Below, one piece after another: positions 24,502 through 37,139 of a DNA stretch of 64,000 nucleotides. A model generated the notes under the pieces. It was not told the DNA's origin. It saw only the letters and a program-made list of their open reading frames with translations, and made no database searches. Origin of the DNA: Amyloporia xantha (Eukaryota; Basidiomycota; Agaricomycetes; Polyporales; Adustoporiaceae); NCBI GenBank assembly GCA_036971615.1, contig JAYKKR010000011.1:434001-498000 (forward strand). Reading direction: 5' to 3'. The position numbers were made by a program, and so were the translations under genes. Each line of letters begins with the position of its first letter. The stretch's first letter is position 1.

Positions 24502-26989
24502 AACCGCTCCCACTCCTCCTTCAACATGAGCCAAAGTTGATCGAGATTCTGCGGGAGAGGTGTGCGAGCATGAATTCTGTGGTCTAGGAGGTTCCAGGCA
24601 TGTTCTATGATGTTCATGTCAGGGGAGGAAGGAGGCCACGGGAGAACAATGATGTTGTGTTTTTCAAACCAGGTGGTGGCTGCACGGGACATGTGCTTTG
24701 GATCATTATCCTGCTGAAAAATAATGGTGCGAGGTGAAAGGGAATGGTCGGATAGGGTACCCAGGAGGGATTTGGAGAGAATATCGCAGTATTGGGCTGC
24801 AGTCAAGTTGCCATCGATGCGGTGGAGCCGCCCTGTCCCTTTCGATGTGATGCAGCCCCAGACCATGAGACTACCACTGCCATGTTTCACCTTCTTATCA
24901 ACATTTCTCTCCAGGAATTCCTCCCCAACCCTTCTCCTGCAATAATGGCGACCATCAGAGCCAAAAAGATTGAATTTGGACTCGTCAGAGAAGACCACCA
25001 GCTCCCAGTTCTTCTCCGTCCACTCCAGAAACCCCTTGGCCCAAACCTTTCTAGCGTCTCCTAAGTTCGGTCCTGAACCTAGGTCCGAACCCCGAACCGG
25101 TGAACCGGACCTAGGGTTCAGGTCCGGTCCAGGTTCGGTCCGGCCGCTGGCCGTTAGGTTCGGTCCGCGGTTCTGGTGTGGCAGCGCGTTGGTCGAACCC
25201 GGTGCGAACGCGTTCGAACCAAGAACCGAATTGGGAAAGTTGATCGATCTGATCAAGATTGATCTTCATCGCGCGTCCCAATTTTCGTTTTCGCAAGTGC
25301 TTTCTCTCGCTTTTCTGAGCGCGAACTGTGCCCTCAACGCGGATGGCCGGCTTAACAGTGCCGCCTACCACCACCCCGAAGGTGAGGAACAGCCTTTCCA
25401 CACGGCGCCTTCGCTGTTTCCTTCCACAGTCCTAACACTTAGCTTACCTGCCAGCACTGCTACTCAAGAACCAAACACCCGTGAAGTTGCGCATCGCCCG
25501 TGCGCGCGTTCGCAAGCCCACCTCAAAGGTAGCTCAGAGCGACGCCGATTCACTCGGCATCCAAGCGTTCTTCGTGCAGCCAACACCAGGCAAGCACAAT
25601 GACACAACACGACTGGCACCGTCAAGCTCGAGTGCCGGTAGTAGCAGCAGGGGCCCTACAGGTGCGTGACGCCGCGGCCACTACTGCTGACAGCTAACCT
25701 CGCGCCACAGACGTATTGCCCCTGAGCGTCGATCTGCTAGGGGGCTCCGCATCGAGTGCAAACTCGACAGGCGCGCCGCCGAAACGCACGGCATCTACAC
25801 CCTGCGCCGGTGTTGCGCACTGCAAAGGCGCGCCTTTGGTAACGCCGAGCGACTCGGATCCCCTCGGGAACCGAGCGTTCTTCGCGCAGTCAACATGGGG
25901 CAAGCAGACCAACGACAGCAGCCGTTGCGGCACCACCGGCACGTTCGCAAGCCGGTGACGTTGGGCAAGAAACCTCAAGGGAGTGGCATACAGCCATCAT
26001 CAAGCTCGGGCGCAGCTACTAGTGCAGGCTCCAAAGGTGCGTGCGCAAGCCAAACTAAGTGTACCGTTGTCTTGCTGAACTTTGCGTGGAGGTTGTACTG
26101 GATGTGAGGAGGGCATCAGTGGACTTTAGGCCCCGCACGTTTGCGCCATCGTTTGCAGTGATGGAGTACATGTGGACGGTCATTCGTGCACTGCAGAGGG
26201 GGTGATTAGCCATTGGATCGAGCAGCTGCAGCTGATGGCCCCAGTGCATCTCGCAAAGGGTCCAGACAAAATTGGAGTTTTCATTGTCTGGTGGAGAGTG
26301 CATGTACTAGAGGAGTGTGTTATGAGGGCTTTCTAGCAGGCATGGCTGTGTCACTTGTGCTGCTGTATGATCACGTTGTGGATGTGTGCAGTACTCTAGT
26401 GTAAATTGATTTAAATTTTGTTTATTTGGTAAATTACAGGTTCAGAAGGTTCGAACTGGTTATGAACCTGAACTGAACCTGCTGAACCGGTTCGGCAGGT
26501 TCAGTTCAGGTTCAGGTTCAGGTTCGGGCATATGGATGCAGGTTCGGTTCAGGGTTCGGCCAAAATACCTGCCGAACTGAACTGAACTGAACTTAGGAGA
26601 CACTAAACCTTTCGCTGCGCCACGTGTGATTTTGTCAAGAAAGGCTTCTTTCGACGGATCCTACCATTCAACCCGATGCTACAGAGCTCGCGGTGAACAG
26701 TTCGGGCACTGACATCTGGAAACATCTGCCGCTGGAGGTCGGTTGCATCTTGTGCAAAGCCACTTGTTATGGCCCGGGCTGCACGACGAAGTGCACGACA
26801 ATCTAACCGCTTGGGACGACCGAATTTTGACTTCATGGCATAGTAGTCATGTGTGTCACGCACACATGCCCAGTTGCGCGCAATGGTTCGGCGGTCGATT
26901 CCAAGGATGTGGCCAATGTCGGTGAAGCTCTTGCCTTGCTCCCGGTAGAGGACGATACAAGCCTTTTTGGTGGGCGTACAAAGAACCAT
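24502..26989 (-). pseudogene. Tc1 transposase (DD34E), split
   Basis: The N-terminal part (26989-26614) has a helix-turn-helix start with FTDIGHILGIDRRTIARNW and a GRP-like SKFGRPKRL. The C-terminal part (25043-24502) has the catalytic motifs VVFSDESKF (first Asp), IIFQQDNDPKH (second Asp) and SPDMNIIEHAW (Glu). Exactly 34 residues lie between the second Asp and the Glu, so this is the Tc1 DD34E class. MITE 2 separates the halves. MITE 1 cuts the 3' end after LDLV, and the frame runs on into the MITE, giving a chimeric tail. The pieces alone show no other stop. Confidence 0.88.
25052..26605. mobile_element. hAT-like MITE 2 in Tc1 (1554 bp)
   Basis: Ends TAGCGTCTCCTAAGTTC / reverse complement of TAGTGTCTCCTAAGTTC; exact 8-bp duplication AACCTTTC (25044-25051 and 26606-26613). 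The right terminus matches the left terminus of MITE 1 over about 190 bp. The interior has repeated exon-like units that read QAFFVQPTPGKHND and RAFFAQSTWGKQTND, which may be remnants of a captured or degenerate gene. Confidence 0.9.
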
Positions 26990-27312
26990 ATTAGTGTAGA
27001 ATTATAGGGATGGTATAAGGGAGACGTGATATGCGTGTGTTCAGAGTGAAGTGAGTCGTTAACGAGGCGCGTTTGTGCCAACTGGCATGACCGCGACATG
27101 ACACACGACATGACTTCCGGCATTCTCCGCGCGGATTCGCTTGCCCCAGGTTGGTCACTTTCTGAATTTCTTAGAAGTTTTTATATTGTGTTCTCGACGT
27201 CCATAGCCACGTATATAAGTGCATAATTATCAGTAGAAAGCGTGTGATTCAATTGTGTAAGCAACTTATTCGATGCGCGCGCGCGCGGGCATTACTTTTG
27301 GCCGCCACTGTA

Positions 27313-27801
27313 TGTTGACACCTTTTTCGTATGGCGATATTTGATACAGAATTCTTTGGACATTTACTCAGCAATGGCCTACGAGTCTGCTTTCGCGTTA
27401 TTCATTCAAGATACATTTTGAAGCATGCTACTTTAAGTTCATCATTAGTGCTTTGGCATGTTCACGGAGCACTAGTTAATTACATAATACATATCGCCAA
27501 CGCGAATTCGTGGCTTTCACCTGTAGCGCTGCGCTGTAGGATATGATTCACATCTGTGTTCTCTTTTGTCTTATGTTCCTTTCTTCTTGTTCATTGTTGT
27601 GGGCTCTACCAACCTTTTGAATGAAGGCCCTTCGAATTATGCATATGGTGAATAGGCCGAGTAGCAGTCAACCAAGGCCGCGGTTGCCTGTTAAGGAAGT
27701 TACTTACCTAATCACCTCAACTTGCGATCACCACAACTCCATTCATTCCTGCTGGGACGGAAGAAAGCTACAGTCTCGGCTTTGTGTTTGCCGCCTTGAT
27801 T
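27313..27801. other. Between Tc1 and the integrase remnant
   Basis: No gene or transposon end recognised in about 490 bp. Confidence 0.4.
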
Positions 27802-29765
27802 ATGCCAAATCAGCACAAGCCACTACGTGAGTAGCCTGTATGTCGCATTTCTTATCATGCGCTTTGACTGAGGCTGCACATTGAAAGCTCCCGACGATGA
27901 GGTTCGCCCATGGGTCGAATACTACTGGCGGATGGGTCTCAACGACGTTGAGTTGGTCAGTCAAGTACATGATCATATTGATCTTGACTGTTATGGATTT
28001 AGGTCAGTCTTGCACCAAGCCTTTTAACGTGAGTGTGGACTACTTTGCACTCATCTATGATCTGTCGACAGTGTTGCTTCTCTCAAACGAAAGCGCAAAG
28101 AGTGGGGTTTAAAAAGCACACGTCAATAAAAGCAGACCATCGACGGGATCCACGGAGCAATTCAAGATATACGGAGCAGGTTTCCTAGCATGGGGGCACG
28201 CACGATGGTAAGCGTGCTGCGCCAGGATTATGGTGATATTCGAGTTCCTGAGTAAGTACTTCTCTATACTCTCGATGTTCTTACTGATTACTGCTTGTTC
28301 TAGACAGGTGGTTGCCAACTATCTTAAACAACTCGAGCCGGATGCCGTGCAAGCATGAAAACATAAGCGCTGGAAACGGAAGCGGTTCTGGTCAGCAGGA
28401 GTGAACGATGTCATTGCTGTTGACCAGCATGACAAATGGCAACACTTTGGACTTTTCTTTCACATTGCAGTTGAACTGTTTGCCGGACGCATTGTTTGGC
28501 TGAAGGTCTGGTGGACAAATCATAACCCACGCCTAATTACAAGCTTCTACATCGAGGCTGGGCGAAAGGCCGGAGGTAAGAGGATCACATTTTTATATCA
28601 TTTCATTGTCTTCTGTGTTAACATGTGGGGCTTAGGTGTTCCTCTTGTCACGCAGAGTGATCCTGGCACTGAGAATTTTGGAATCGCCAATTGTCACACC
28701 AATATCCGCCATCGCCTTGATCCATCCCTTGCGGATACCCTCCAGCATCGCTGGATGAGAAATAAGGCTAATGTAAAGCCAAAAATTGCATGGGCAGGTC
28801 TGCGACGTGGTTGGTCAGAAGGTTTTGAGAACATCTTGGATTTCGGACACCTCAATGGACTCTATGACCCGGACGAACCTATCGAAAAGTGAGTTTTTCG
28901 TGTGCTCTGAGTCGAGAGAACAGACAATGTTCAATATAGTGTATCTCGCAGACTGCTTTTCCGTTGGCTGGCCATTCCATGGATTCAAGCCGAACTTGAT
29001 GCGTATAAGCATAGGTTCAACACGACTTCACGGCGAGCGGACAAAAACAAGGTGTTACCTCATGGTATCCCTGACCTCATCACAGCAAAACCGGAGCGCT
29101 TTGGCTCATGTGACTTCAAGGTAAATGTCTACATATATTTGAGTGGTTTGTATTTTCATAGATATATACAGGTCATTGTGCCTGCTGAACTTTTTGATGA
29201 GATGGAACAGAAATGGGCCCCTCCCGAGCATCCTGTCTTTGAACTCGTTCCACCTGTGTTTGCAACACTCATGCAGGAGTTGTATTCACAATTGGGATCA
29301 CCTGTCGTAACATCGCACACATTCTGGGATGTTTATACACAATTACTAATCGCTCTACGCCATGCTCCCGAGGACTCTGCACCAATATATCAAGCATCCC
29401 GCCGAATTGAAAGTCATGAAGCTGAGGAGAATGCCGGCTTACATGATATTCCTTTGCTGCCGAATCTTCGAAATCTGCGCTACGGGGCCCAAGTGGTCGG
29501 GCGAGGTGGATATTGTTACATGGGTGGGTTAGAGAAACCACCAGCTTTACCCGAAGTGATAGTAGATAAACCAGAAAGTGACGATGAAGCAGACACGAGA
29601 AGCAGTGACACGAGTTGGGACTCAGAGGAAGATGAAGATCGCCGACTCTTCGCATCTATTACAGCCGCGCGTTCATCAGGGAGCCAACCTGACAGCAATG
29701 GGCAATCATCTGATGAAAGGATTTTTGCGAGTATAACCGAGTGCAGTAGGAATATGTTTGATTAG
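27802..29765 (+). pseudogene. Integrase-like (rve-type) protein, two nonsense codons
   Basis: Exons 27802-27826, 27888-about 28000 and later ones read MPNQHKPLPPDDEVRPWVEY, then KRKEWGLKSTRQ and FPSMGARTMVSVLRQDYGD. The integrase-like core has VDQHDKWQHFG (first Asp), VTQSDPGTENFG (second Asp and Glu region), LQHRWMRNKANVKPKIAW and LLFRWLAIPWIQAELD. The family is common in agaricomycetes and resembles DDE integrases of domesticated transposons; its role is unknown. Two in-frame stops break it: TAA at 28127 and TGA at 28356, each where related proteins have Gln or Arg as I recall them. The C-terminal tail (29560-29765) is acidic. A pseudogene as read. Confidence 0.72.
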
Positions 29766-32193
29766 CATAGCAGTATGTTTCAAATGGTATACATCACACT
29801 GGCAGTCAACGATCCAAGTGCATGGCTATATTTGTCCCAGAATATGGCCGAATAGATGGAGTGCAAGATGCCATCAAAGTTGGCCTCGAGGCTGCGTTCT
29901 GCGCAATGAGCTTGCCCGCTCATCTACGGTTTGTCCAGAGGTGGTCTATTCTCTCTTGCGTTGACTGGACCTCCTTGGCATAGTGGCACCTCCTCCATAA
30001 TTATCAATTATTCATACTTAGCAGGGCATACTAAACGGCTGAGCACTTGGAGGCCCGGGACTTGAGGCTTTATTACTGCATCTGGTGACGACTCGGATGG
30101 AGTCACTCTAGCTTCCAAGTAGTACTGTGTGCGAGTTTCATATGGATCTTATCATACTCACTAAAGTGCTGAGTCTTCGCTTGAAGACTGCGATCTGGCG
30201 GTGTTCTAGTTGTGCGCAATCCAGGTATGCCGAGGCTATACATGTCTTTTGGTTGCTCATAGAATCACTGACTACAAACACTCTCGTTAGGGATTACAAG
30301 GATGCTTGTGTTACTCAAATACTAGTCTGCGCACGTGCAACGGGCGCATTGTTGAGCTGCTTCATGTACACCATGTTTGTGTCCGTGCTGCAGCACCAGT
30401 AGGGACGGTGGCGCGTGGCTGAGCGTGAGGCGACAGGGCGTGCACATCCCTTTCGGTGAACTCATCCTTCCTGTGAAGGCTGAGTCAAACGTCGCTCATG
30501 ATCCATGATGTGCTGATTTGTTTATTCTATCCAAAAGATGACGAGAGGGTGTGGAACTTCATTGTACGTGGCTCACTCTGGAGTCATTTCGGCGGACATT
30601 GCTGTGACACCTGGCATGCACCACTACAACTCTCAAGGCGAGATCAGAGTTCTGCATCTGGAGATCTCCCTGAGTACGACCCATCCATACATCCAGGTAC
30701 ACTCGCAATTTGTCTTTGCCTGGCGTTTAGTCTTTTGATCCATCACTACAATCACACAGCGACTGATCGGGGCACCTGCACCGCAGTCAGCAGTGTGCCG
30801 CGTCAGTCCTCCATTCGAAATCCAAGATGTCGAACACCCGCGACGGCTGAGAGTACGAGTCAACATCTAGGGCACGGCATTCACAGAGTTTGGGAGGGTA
30901 CGTACCACCCTTCGCTTCGCCATTCTGTCTGTTTCTCATACCGTGCTGTCCGTGACAGTCGATTCTCGCAATCGGATGCCACAGCCAAGTCGCGCACATA
31001 TGTATGAGTTGAGGGGCGCTGTTCAGGGGCCGTACGACTCGCATAGGACACTTTTGCGTCTGCTCTGACTGTGCCCCGTCCGCCCCGCATGCCCTGCATT
31101 TGATATTCAATTGTCTCGCAGGCCATTCGGACGACTATTCGAAGATTTCCTCGTCCGTCGACATGGCATAGTGAGCATCCCTGGGCATAGGGGGCATGAT
31201 TCGGGGAGATCATTCGAGAACTATGGGCCTTGCGCGCGATGCACGATCTGGATGGCTGGAGATAGACACCCGACGGGATGTCAGTGAGCGCAAATGGCGT
31301 CACGACGTCAGGGGACACACTGGACGTTCTCGCTGCGTCTCCAGCGGGTCGTGGGCATCTTTCCGCATGGGTATTGTGTCGGCCCTGTGCCTCTGTCAAG
31401 CGCGCCGGACAAAATTTGAGCATTTGTCGTCCAGCGAGATGGCTAGGGGCGCCGTCTGGGCGGAATGAGACGGTGCATACATGCTTGCGCTGTCGATCGT
31501 GAGCACGCCCTACCCCTCTGAACGTTGTGCAAGCGAAATTGAAGAACTTGCGTTCTGGCGAAACGGCCGGGTCGGCGAGTCGGCGAGTCGGAGAACGTAC
31601 GGGATGTCTGCTCTGTTGTGCGGACCATCTTGCAAGTTCGAATCATTGTTTCTTGGGCTCACACAATGGACAGGCAGAGCCGATGCATAAACAGCATTGA
31701 TTTGGAGACAAACCCCTCGCGAGCCGCTGTGGGATAGCGTGATAGGGTTCGGGTCTATCTCACCAGGGTTGAGCACACGTCCTTGGTGGGCCCTATTGGC
31801 AAGCAGCCTCCTTGCCGCCGGCCATGTGCTATGGCCCATGGGAGAAGGTGTTCGGGACGAGGTCGATTTGGATTCGTTTGAACGTGTCGGCGGGTGCATG
31901 TCCCTGGAGGAGCGACTTGGCTATTGTGCGGATCGAGGGGAGTGATTCATCGAGCGATGCACTTGCCAAAGCGGGTGCAGCGATGAGGGCTGCGAGTACG
32001 GAGAAATGCATTGCGAAGGCGCGACTGCTTGCCAGTCGCATTGACCTTCCACTGAGCGCCACCCTGATCTGAGTCAGGTGCTAAGAAGGAGTCTGGCAGG
32101 CGACTGTGAAGGCATGTCAATTTTCAAACACTGTCTGTCGCCCATTTTTCTTGAGCTTCTTGTTTGCTAGCTTATTCACAAAATATCCCCCTC
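29766..32193. other. About 2.4 kb without a recognised gene
   Basis: Frames up to 180 codons occur on both strands but none shows a domain, a splice pattern or a codon trend I can support. No transposon ends found. It is upstream of the alpha-kinase gene. Confidence 0.4.
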
Positions 32194-33007
32194 ATGAGCT
32201 CATCCTTGGGGCCTCCCGAGCCTCCCAACTTGGAGCCTGTAGGGACTCTGGCTGCCGAGTTAACAGAGCAACCGGAAAATGGGGCCTTCTTTGATTGTGA
32301 GCGCGGGGCATGCGAGAAGAAACACTATCCCCCCGGTGAGACGGGTCGCCATTATGTACATAATCAACATTTTGATGCTTCTTCCGGAGGCATTTGGGTC
32401 TGTGATCGATGCAATGCCTATTACCAAAGCAAGAGAGGCACTGTGCGGCGCACCAAGGGTAGGGTTACTTGTTCACTCTTGCTGCCACATTTCATGTTGA
32501 CTAAACGGTGGGTTTCCAGATGCGAAAAAGAAAAAGCAAAACATTCCATTCTGGCCTGAAGACAGGGGACTGGAGATTCAAAAACATGTAGCGCAAAGTC
32601 AGCGTGGCGGTTGGTGGAATTCCAAATCCAAACCCTAATTGACAGCTGACGTGATGCATGCTCCAGAGCCTAGCGTCGCAGTGCAGGCAATTGGGCCAGC
32701 TGGGAGACCTACCGCAAACTTCGGACCACTACCACCCCAGTTCGGTGTACCACCCTTTGGGAACCCACAGCAACCTTCCGGCGCTGCAGGTCAGGTTCTC
32801 CCATGGAGCGCATATGCTCCTTCAAGTTCCCAGACTGCACATGCGATGGGACGTGGGCCAATTTTCCCTGGTGGCCCGAACATCGCGCTCCCTGGTGGCT
32901 ACGTCAACTTATTTCCACAACCGCCACAAGTCACTCGCCCGCTAGTCAATCTGGGATACACCCACAGCCACGCATCATGGAGTCAGATGCAAGCAATCAT
33001 GCAGCAG

Positions 33008-33657
33008 TGTTAAGAACCAGGGTAGTACTAGTACCTAAGCTCGTATACCGGTAACGGATAGGATAATAAAAATACTTAGACTGTATGCTTGAGTCCTAAT
33101 GGCTAGTTAGGAGTGGAATGCCGGTATACCAAGTAAGAAGTATAAGACCGTAGGGTCTTATGTTAGAGATTGGCGTGAGCCTAAGAGTATCGCTCAAGAC
33201 CGAAGGTCGTTAGGTTAAGACCGACTTAGAGAGATACCGCTTATGTTCACGCAGAGATAAGGTTTAAAGGTAGAACTTCCTAAACAAAGATAACTCAAAT
33301 CCTTCGCAAGTATTGTTGCCAGACCAAGGGCTTTAGGTAGCGCGAAGCAATACCGAAGACCGCTACTTAGCGCGAAGCTATAAGTAGTTTGTCAAGTCTG
33401 GGATAGATCTCTTTACCAGCGCGTAGCTATGGTAAGATCTACAATGATATGTGAAGGAGACAAGGTCTCGTTGTGCTAAGAGCTCAGAGGTAAAATAGAT
33501 TGCTTGAAACCGAAGACCGTCGGTCTTCTTAAATACAAGTGAGAAATGCTAGAACCTTCTAAACACGCGTAGTCCGTACTTCTACAATACACTGCCCAAT
33601 ACCTGTGCATCTATTGTTCTCTACGCACTGCCTTGAATACTCACTGAGACCACGCTG
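33008..33657 (-). repeat. 3' LTR, outer part
   Basis: Identical by eye to 54751-55400 except for A in place of G in GAGACC(A/G)CGCTG just before the Plavaka end. Carries six AGACCG/CGGTCT copies, including the inverted pair AGACCGTCGGTCT, and short hairpins around AGCGCGAAGC. Confidence 0.93.
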
Positions 33658-33684
33658 CATCAGGAAAAACACTTTTGCTCTAGG

Positions 33685-33785
33685 TTCACCTGGGTCACTC
33701 TGGCAAACCTGAGATTTCTCAGGTTGTCTCAGGTCATCTCAGGTTACCCCAGGTCAACCTGAGTTGCTTTGAGCTTCTCTGACGT
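33685..33785. repeat. Left subterminal repeats of the Plavaka element
   Basis: About six copies of a CTCAGGT / ACCTGAG word within 100 bp of the end, in both orientations. The right end has counterparts (44800-45010: repeated CTGAGGT, GCTCTGAGT). In CACTA-like elements such arrays bind the transposition proteins; here that role is inferred. Confidence 0.65.
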
Positions 33786-33838
33786 ATCACTAGCTTACTT
33801 GCATTGTATAATTTTGTACTTTGAATTATACCATAATA

Positions 33839-36800
33839 TTACCAGACGGTTTGATACGTATACAAATCTGTCCAACTATTTACAGCAAATGTAGTAGTTT
33901 TGTCAAGAACATTATTAGATGCTAAGCCGTCCATGGCTGTTGCTCCATGAATTGGAATCAACATACAGCTTTGTCGGATGCTAGAGAGTGGTATAACAGC
34001 ACCAGCAATGGATCCGTCAGAGCGTAACAGCCGCTTCACAGTGTACATGTTGTGAGCAGGCTCAGCAGTAGGCTTCAGAGTTGTATACCATTCGACATAA
34101 GCCAGAGGATCTTTTGGCCAGCATGACGGAGTTGGTGTATGATCTAAACTTTCTGGTAGTTTAAATATCACCCGTACTCGCGCAATGCGTGTTCCTATAT
34201 CATCAAGTTGAAAATAGACTATCCAATAAACTATTAAATTACGCACCTTCTAGACCAGTAGCTTCAGCATTTTCCCCATGTAATACCACCACAGTATCGA
34301 AACGACCTCCATGACGTGTCCGAGATGATATTGCCTTGACCACATCACACTCCTCCTCTCCGTCATCAAGGCTAGCAGGATGAAACTTGAGAATATGATA
34401 GACATCCAGACGATCAAAAGGAAGATGATGCAAAACAGCATTGCGGATGGACGCTGGATGTGGCAGCAGGGCATTCAAAAACTCTTTGAGATGCGCAGAG
34501 AATTCTGGTGCACAATGTTCTTCTTGAATATGTGCGATGCGTTTGCGGGCCTGGGTTGGAAATTTGGGTAAAGATAGTAGCTTTCCTGTCGCCTTGGCAC
34601 GCAAAGCCTTGTCTGCATTTGGGGGCCGGTTTTGCTTTGTTTCCTTCCACGCAATGTAGTTCTGAAATGAGGACATCTTTTCTTGTCGTGACAACCAGCA
34701 AGTCATCTGGGGAAACGCATCACGGTGATTGGAGGCGCGCCATCCTTCCTTTGCAAAATCAATGTGAAGTCGCTCAAACATCTCTGTATTATAGTTGTCT
34801 GTGGTACCCAGATGGCGAATGGATTGGGCGTAGTGGAGCAAAGAATGGAACTTTGGAATGTTAAAGTCGTCACGCACGCCCGTGTCAATGAAATAAGACT
34901 TGTTTTTATGGAACAATTTCAGGGCGTCTTCAAGATATCCCAGAGTGATGTCGTCATGAGTGCTGTACTGAGCCAGGTAAATGAAGTCCAATAAGGCGCG
35001 ACAGGCCGTAAGAGCCTTCTTGGGAAAGATGCCAACCAAACAGCCCAGAAGGATTTTCGCCATATTTTTGCGCTCTGTGCCTGAGATTTGTGACAACGCA
35101 GATATGCCATTTTTGAAATGTCGTACACCATAGGTTGGAGGAAGTGAGCGTATCCTGTAGTCGAGTTCTTCTGCGCTCATAATGCGCGTGCACCAATGGA
35201 CAAGATGTTTAAAGACACCCTGATATAACTGGTGAAGAACGTCGGGAGTGATAGCAGTGTGAATGTCGGTATAGGGAAGACCATTCCAGAATGGTTGGTA
35301 GACGCTCCCAGAGACCTCCTGCTCCATGCATAGTTTGTGGAACTCTCCCGTTGTATCAGCCATGCGCTTGGCCTCCTCCACAACACTAGTCGTCCAAGTC
35401 TGAGTGCGTAATGGTGAAGGCTTTGGATCTTCAAGCTTGTCGGCTGGACAGCGACATTTTGGACATGTACCATACTTGGAGCAAATCACAAGACATTGCT
35501 CGGGATAGTCGGCCACATATGCAGCCAAGATTGGATAGACTCGCCGAATGGCACCATCTCCGCCTGTCATCTCAACCCCCTGCTTGCCGGCCTTCAATAA
35601 CGGAGAAAGAATATGGCGCATTGACTCGTGAAAGAGTCGCTGATTGCGTGCACGCTGCTCTTGCTGTGTCAGCTTGCTTCGCGAGATTTTGTCCACCGAA
35701 AGATAGCCCAGCAAGACACAGGCATGCTGAGACGGCTTGCGACGAATGGATTTAGGCAGGTTGCCAAGAGTGAGATAGATGGGATATGCGGATTTGCCTC
35801 CCGTGAATTGTGTCAGCTGTGTCTTGTCTGTCGCTATAATCAAAGGTGCCAGTGTGGCACCAGGCGGAAGACAACTCTGAATTTCTTGGTCAATACGTAA
35901 TGATTCACATATCAAAAGGAATACTCACTTGTACAGCGTGCCACCATGAGCCTGTCCACATCTCATTGTAAATCCTGTTGGTCCGACTTGCATCAGAGAA
36001 TATCTTCTTCGGCTTGTAGACCATGTGTTTCGCTAGCCCAGGATCTCCCCATAGACATCGCACAGCTTCCACAATGTCTCTGTGACGAATGACATGAATC
36101 TCCTGAGGACGTTCTTTGAAGGCCAAGTGCTTCACATGCCACTTCCCTGCACGATCAGGTATACTGTCGACAATCTGATTGAGGGCCCGAGTGTTCTCGT
36201 AGGAGAGACCCAGCTTTTCCTTAACCTGTCTCCCCATGTGTTACATCTTTTCCGCAAAGAATAGAGGGAAAGGAGACCTACACCAGGGATAGCCAACAAG
36301 CGATTGAAGGCATTGTGGCCGGGGTTGTCCTTGATCATCCAATTTGCAATACGCCAGTCCATCTCCGAGTTGAATGGATAGAAGAAGCCCCTGTCTTTCT
36401 CTCCGGAATCTGAGTCGGTGTCTTCATCAACATCCATTCTATCCTCCTCTGCATCTTGCCCAAAAGACTTCCGCCATCTCTCATGAAGATTGTCATTCAT
36501 GCGAATGACCTTGGCTGCCCCAGAGTAGACATCCTCCACTCGAGAATCCTCATCATCATCCAGAACACGGGATTGGGCAGCACAAGAGCCATGAGCGAGA
36601 GTGGATGGACCAGGGCCTGCCTGTCCGATAGCAGGGTTCTCCAAAGGGATGAAATGGAATAGATCATTCTCTTCAGATATCTCCTCCATGACATCCGCAA
36701 CGTCTTCATCTTCATCGGTCTGTGCTTGTCCAACATCCACATCTGCCACGACTTCCATGGGTCCCCCCTCCCCTTCCAAGTCCAGTGGGCCGAGGTCCGC

Positions 36801-36920
36801 AAGCTTTCCACAACGATACCAAGAACATGAGTGGGAACTGGTGAGATGCGAATTGCAACCTTTCCTAGTGGAGAAATATCGCCCACAAGCAGGACAAATG
36901 TGATTATCCAGGATGTCCAT
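33839..36920 (-). CDS. Plavaka transposase, intact
   Basis: Four exons, 36282-36920, 35929-36225, 34247-35876 and 33839-34194, add up to 974 codons with all phases consistent. The N-terminus has a C2H2 finger (CPACGRYFSTRKGCNSH), then an acidic linker and FNRLLAIPGVKEKLGLSYEN. The second exon ends EMWTGSWWHAVQ. The core has GATLAPLIIATDKTQLTQF with the first acidic residue, DYPEQCLVICSKYGTCPKCR, TPDVLHQLYQGVFKHLVHW and TEMFERLHIDFAKEGW. The last exon has VRVIFKLP and IIP-like VIPLSSIRQSC. These are the landmarks of the Plavaka family (Pfam Plavaka transposase). No stop or frameshift was seen, so it may be active. It is divergent from the dioxygenase gene across about 2.6 kb. Confidence 0.92.
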
Positions 36921-37139
36921 AGAGGAATAATGTCGAGGAGTTTCAGAAGAGGCTCAGTCGTCAGATTCACGCTGATTACAATAGAGATAACATTGATCAT
37001 GATTTTCTCTCCGTAGCTTGATAAGCACTAGTACAATAGTATTAGATCTGATCCTATCATTTCGTAGTGGTAATACTACACCTACACAACAAGAATAATG
37101 CATTATTCATCTATACCACACTCACTTCAACCCCAGAGT

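Larger units (their letters stand above)
23276..27312 (-). mobile_element. Tc1/mariner element carrying two MITEs
   Basis: Ends are exact inverted repeats: CAGTGGCGGCCAAAAGTAAT from 23278 and its reverse complement ending at 27310, flanked by TA (23276 and 27311), the Tc1 target duplication. Without the two inserted hAT-like MITEs and one copy of each 8-bp duplication, about 1.6 kb remains, the normal size for Tc1. It encodes a DD34E transposase in pieces. It lies against the 5' side of the aspartic protease remnant. Confidence 0.9.

Noticed and set aside
30881..31423. 180-codon minus-strand ORF
   Set aside because: No domain, no splice context, and similar frames occur on the other strand; not supported as a gene.
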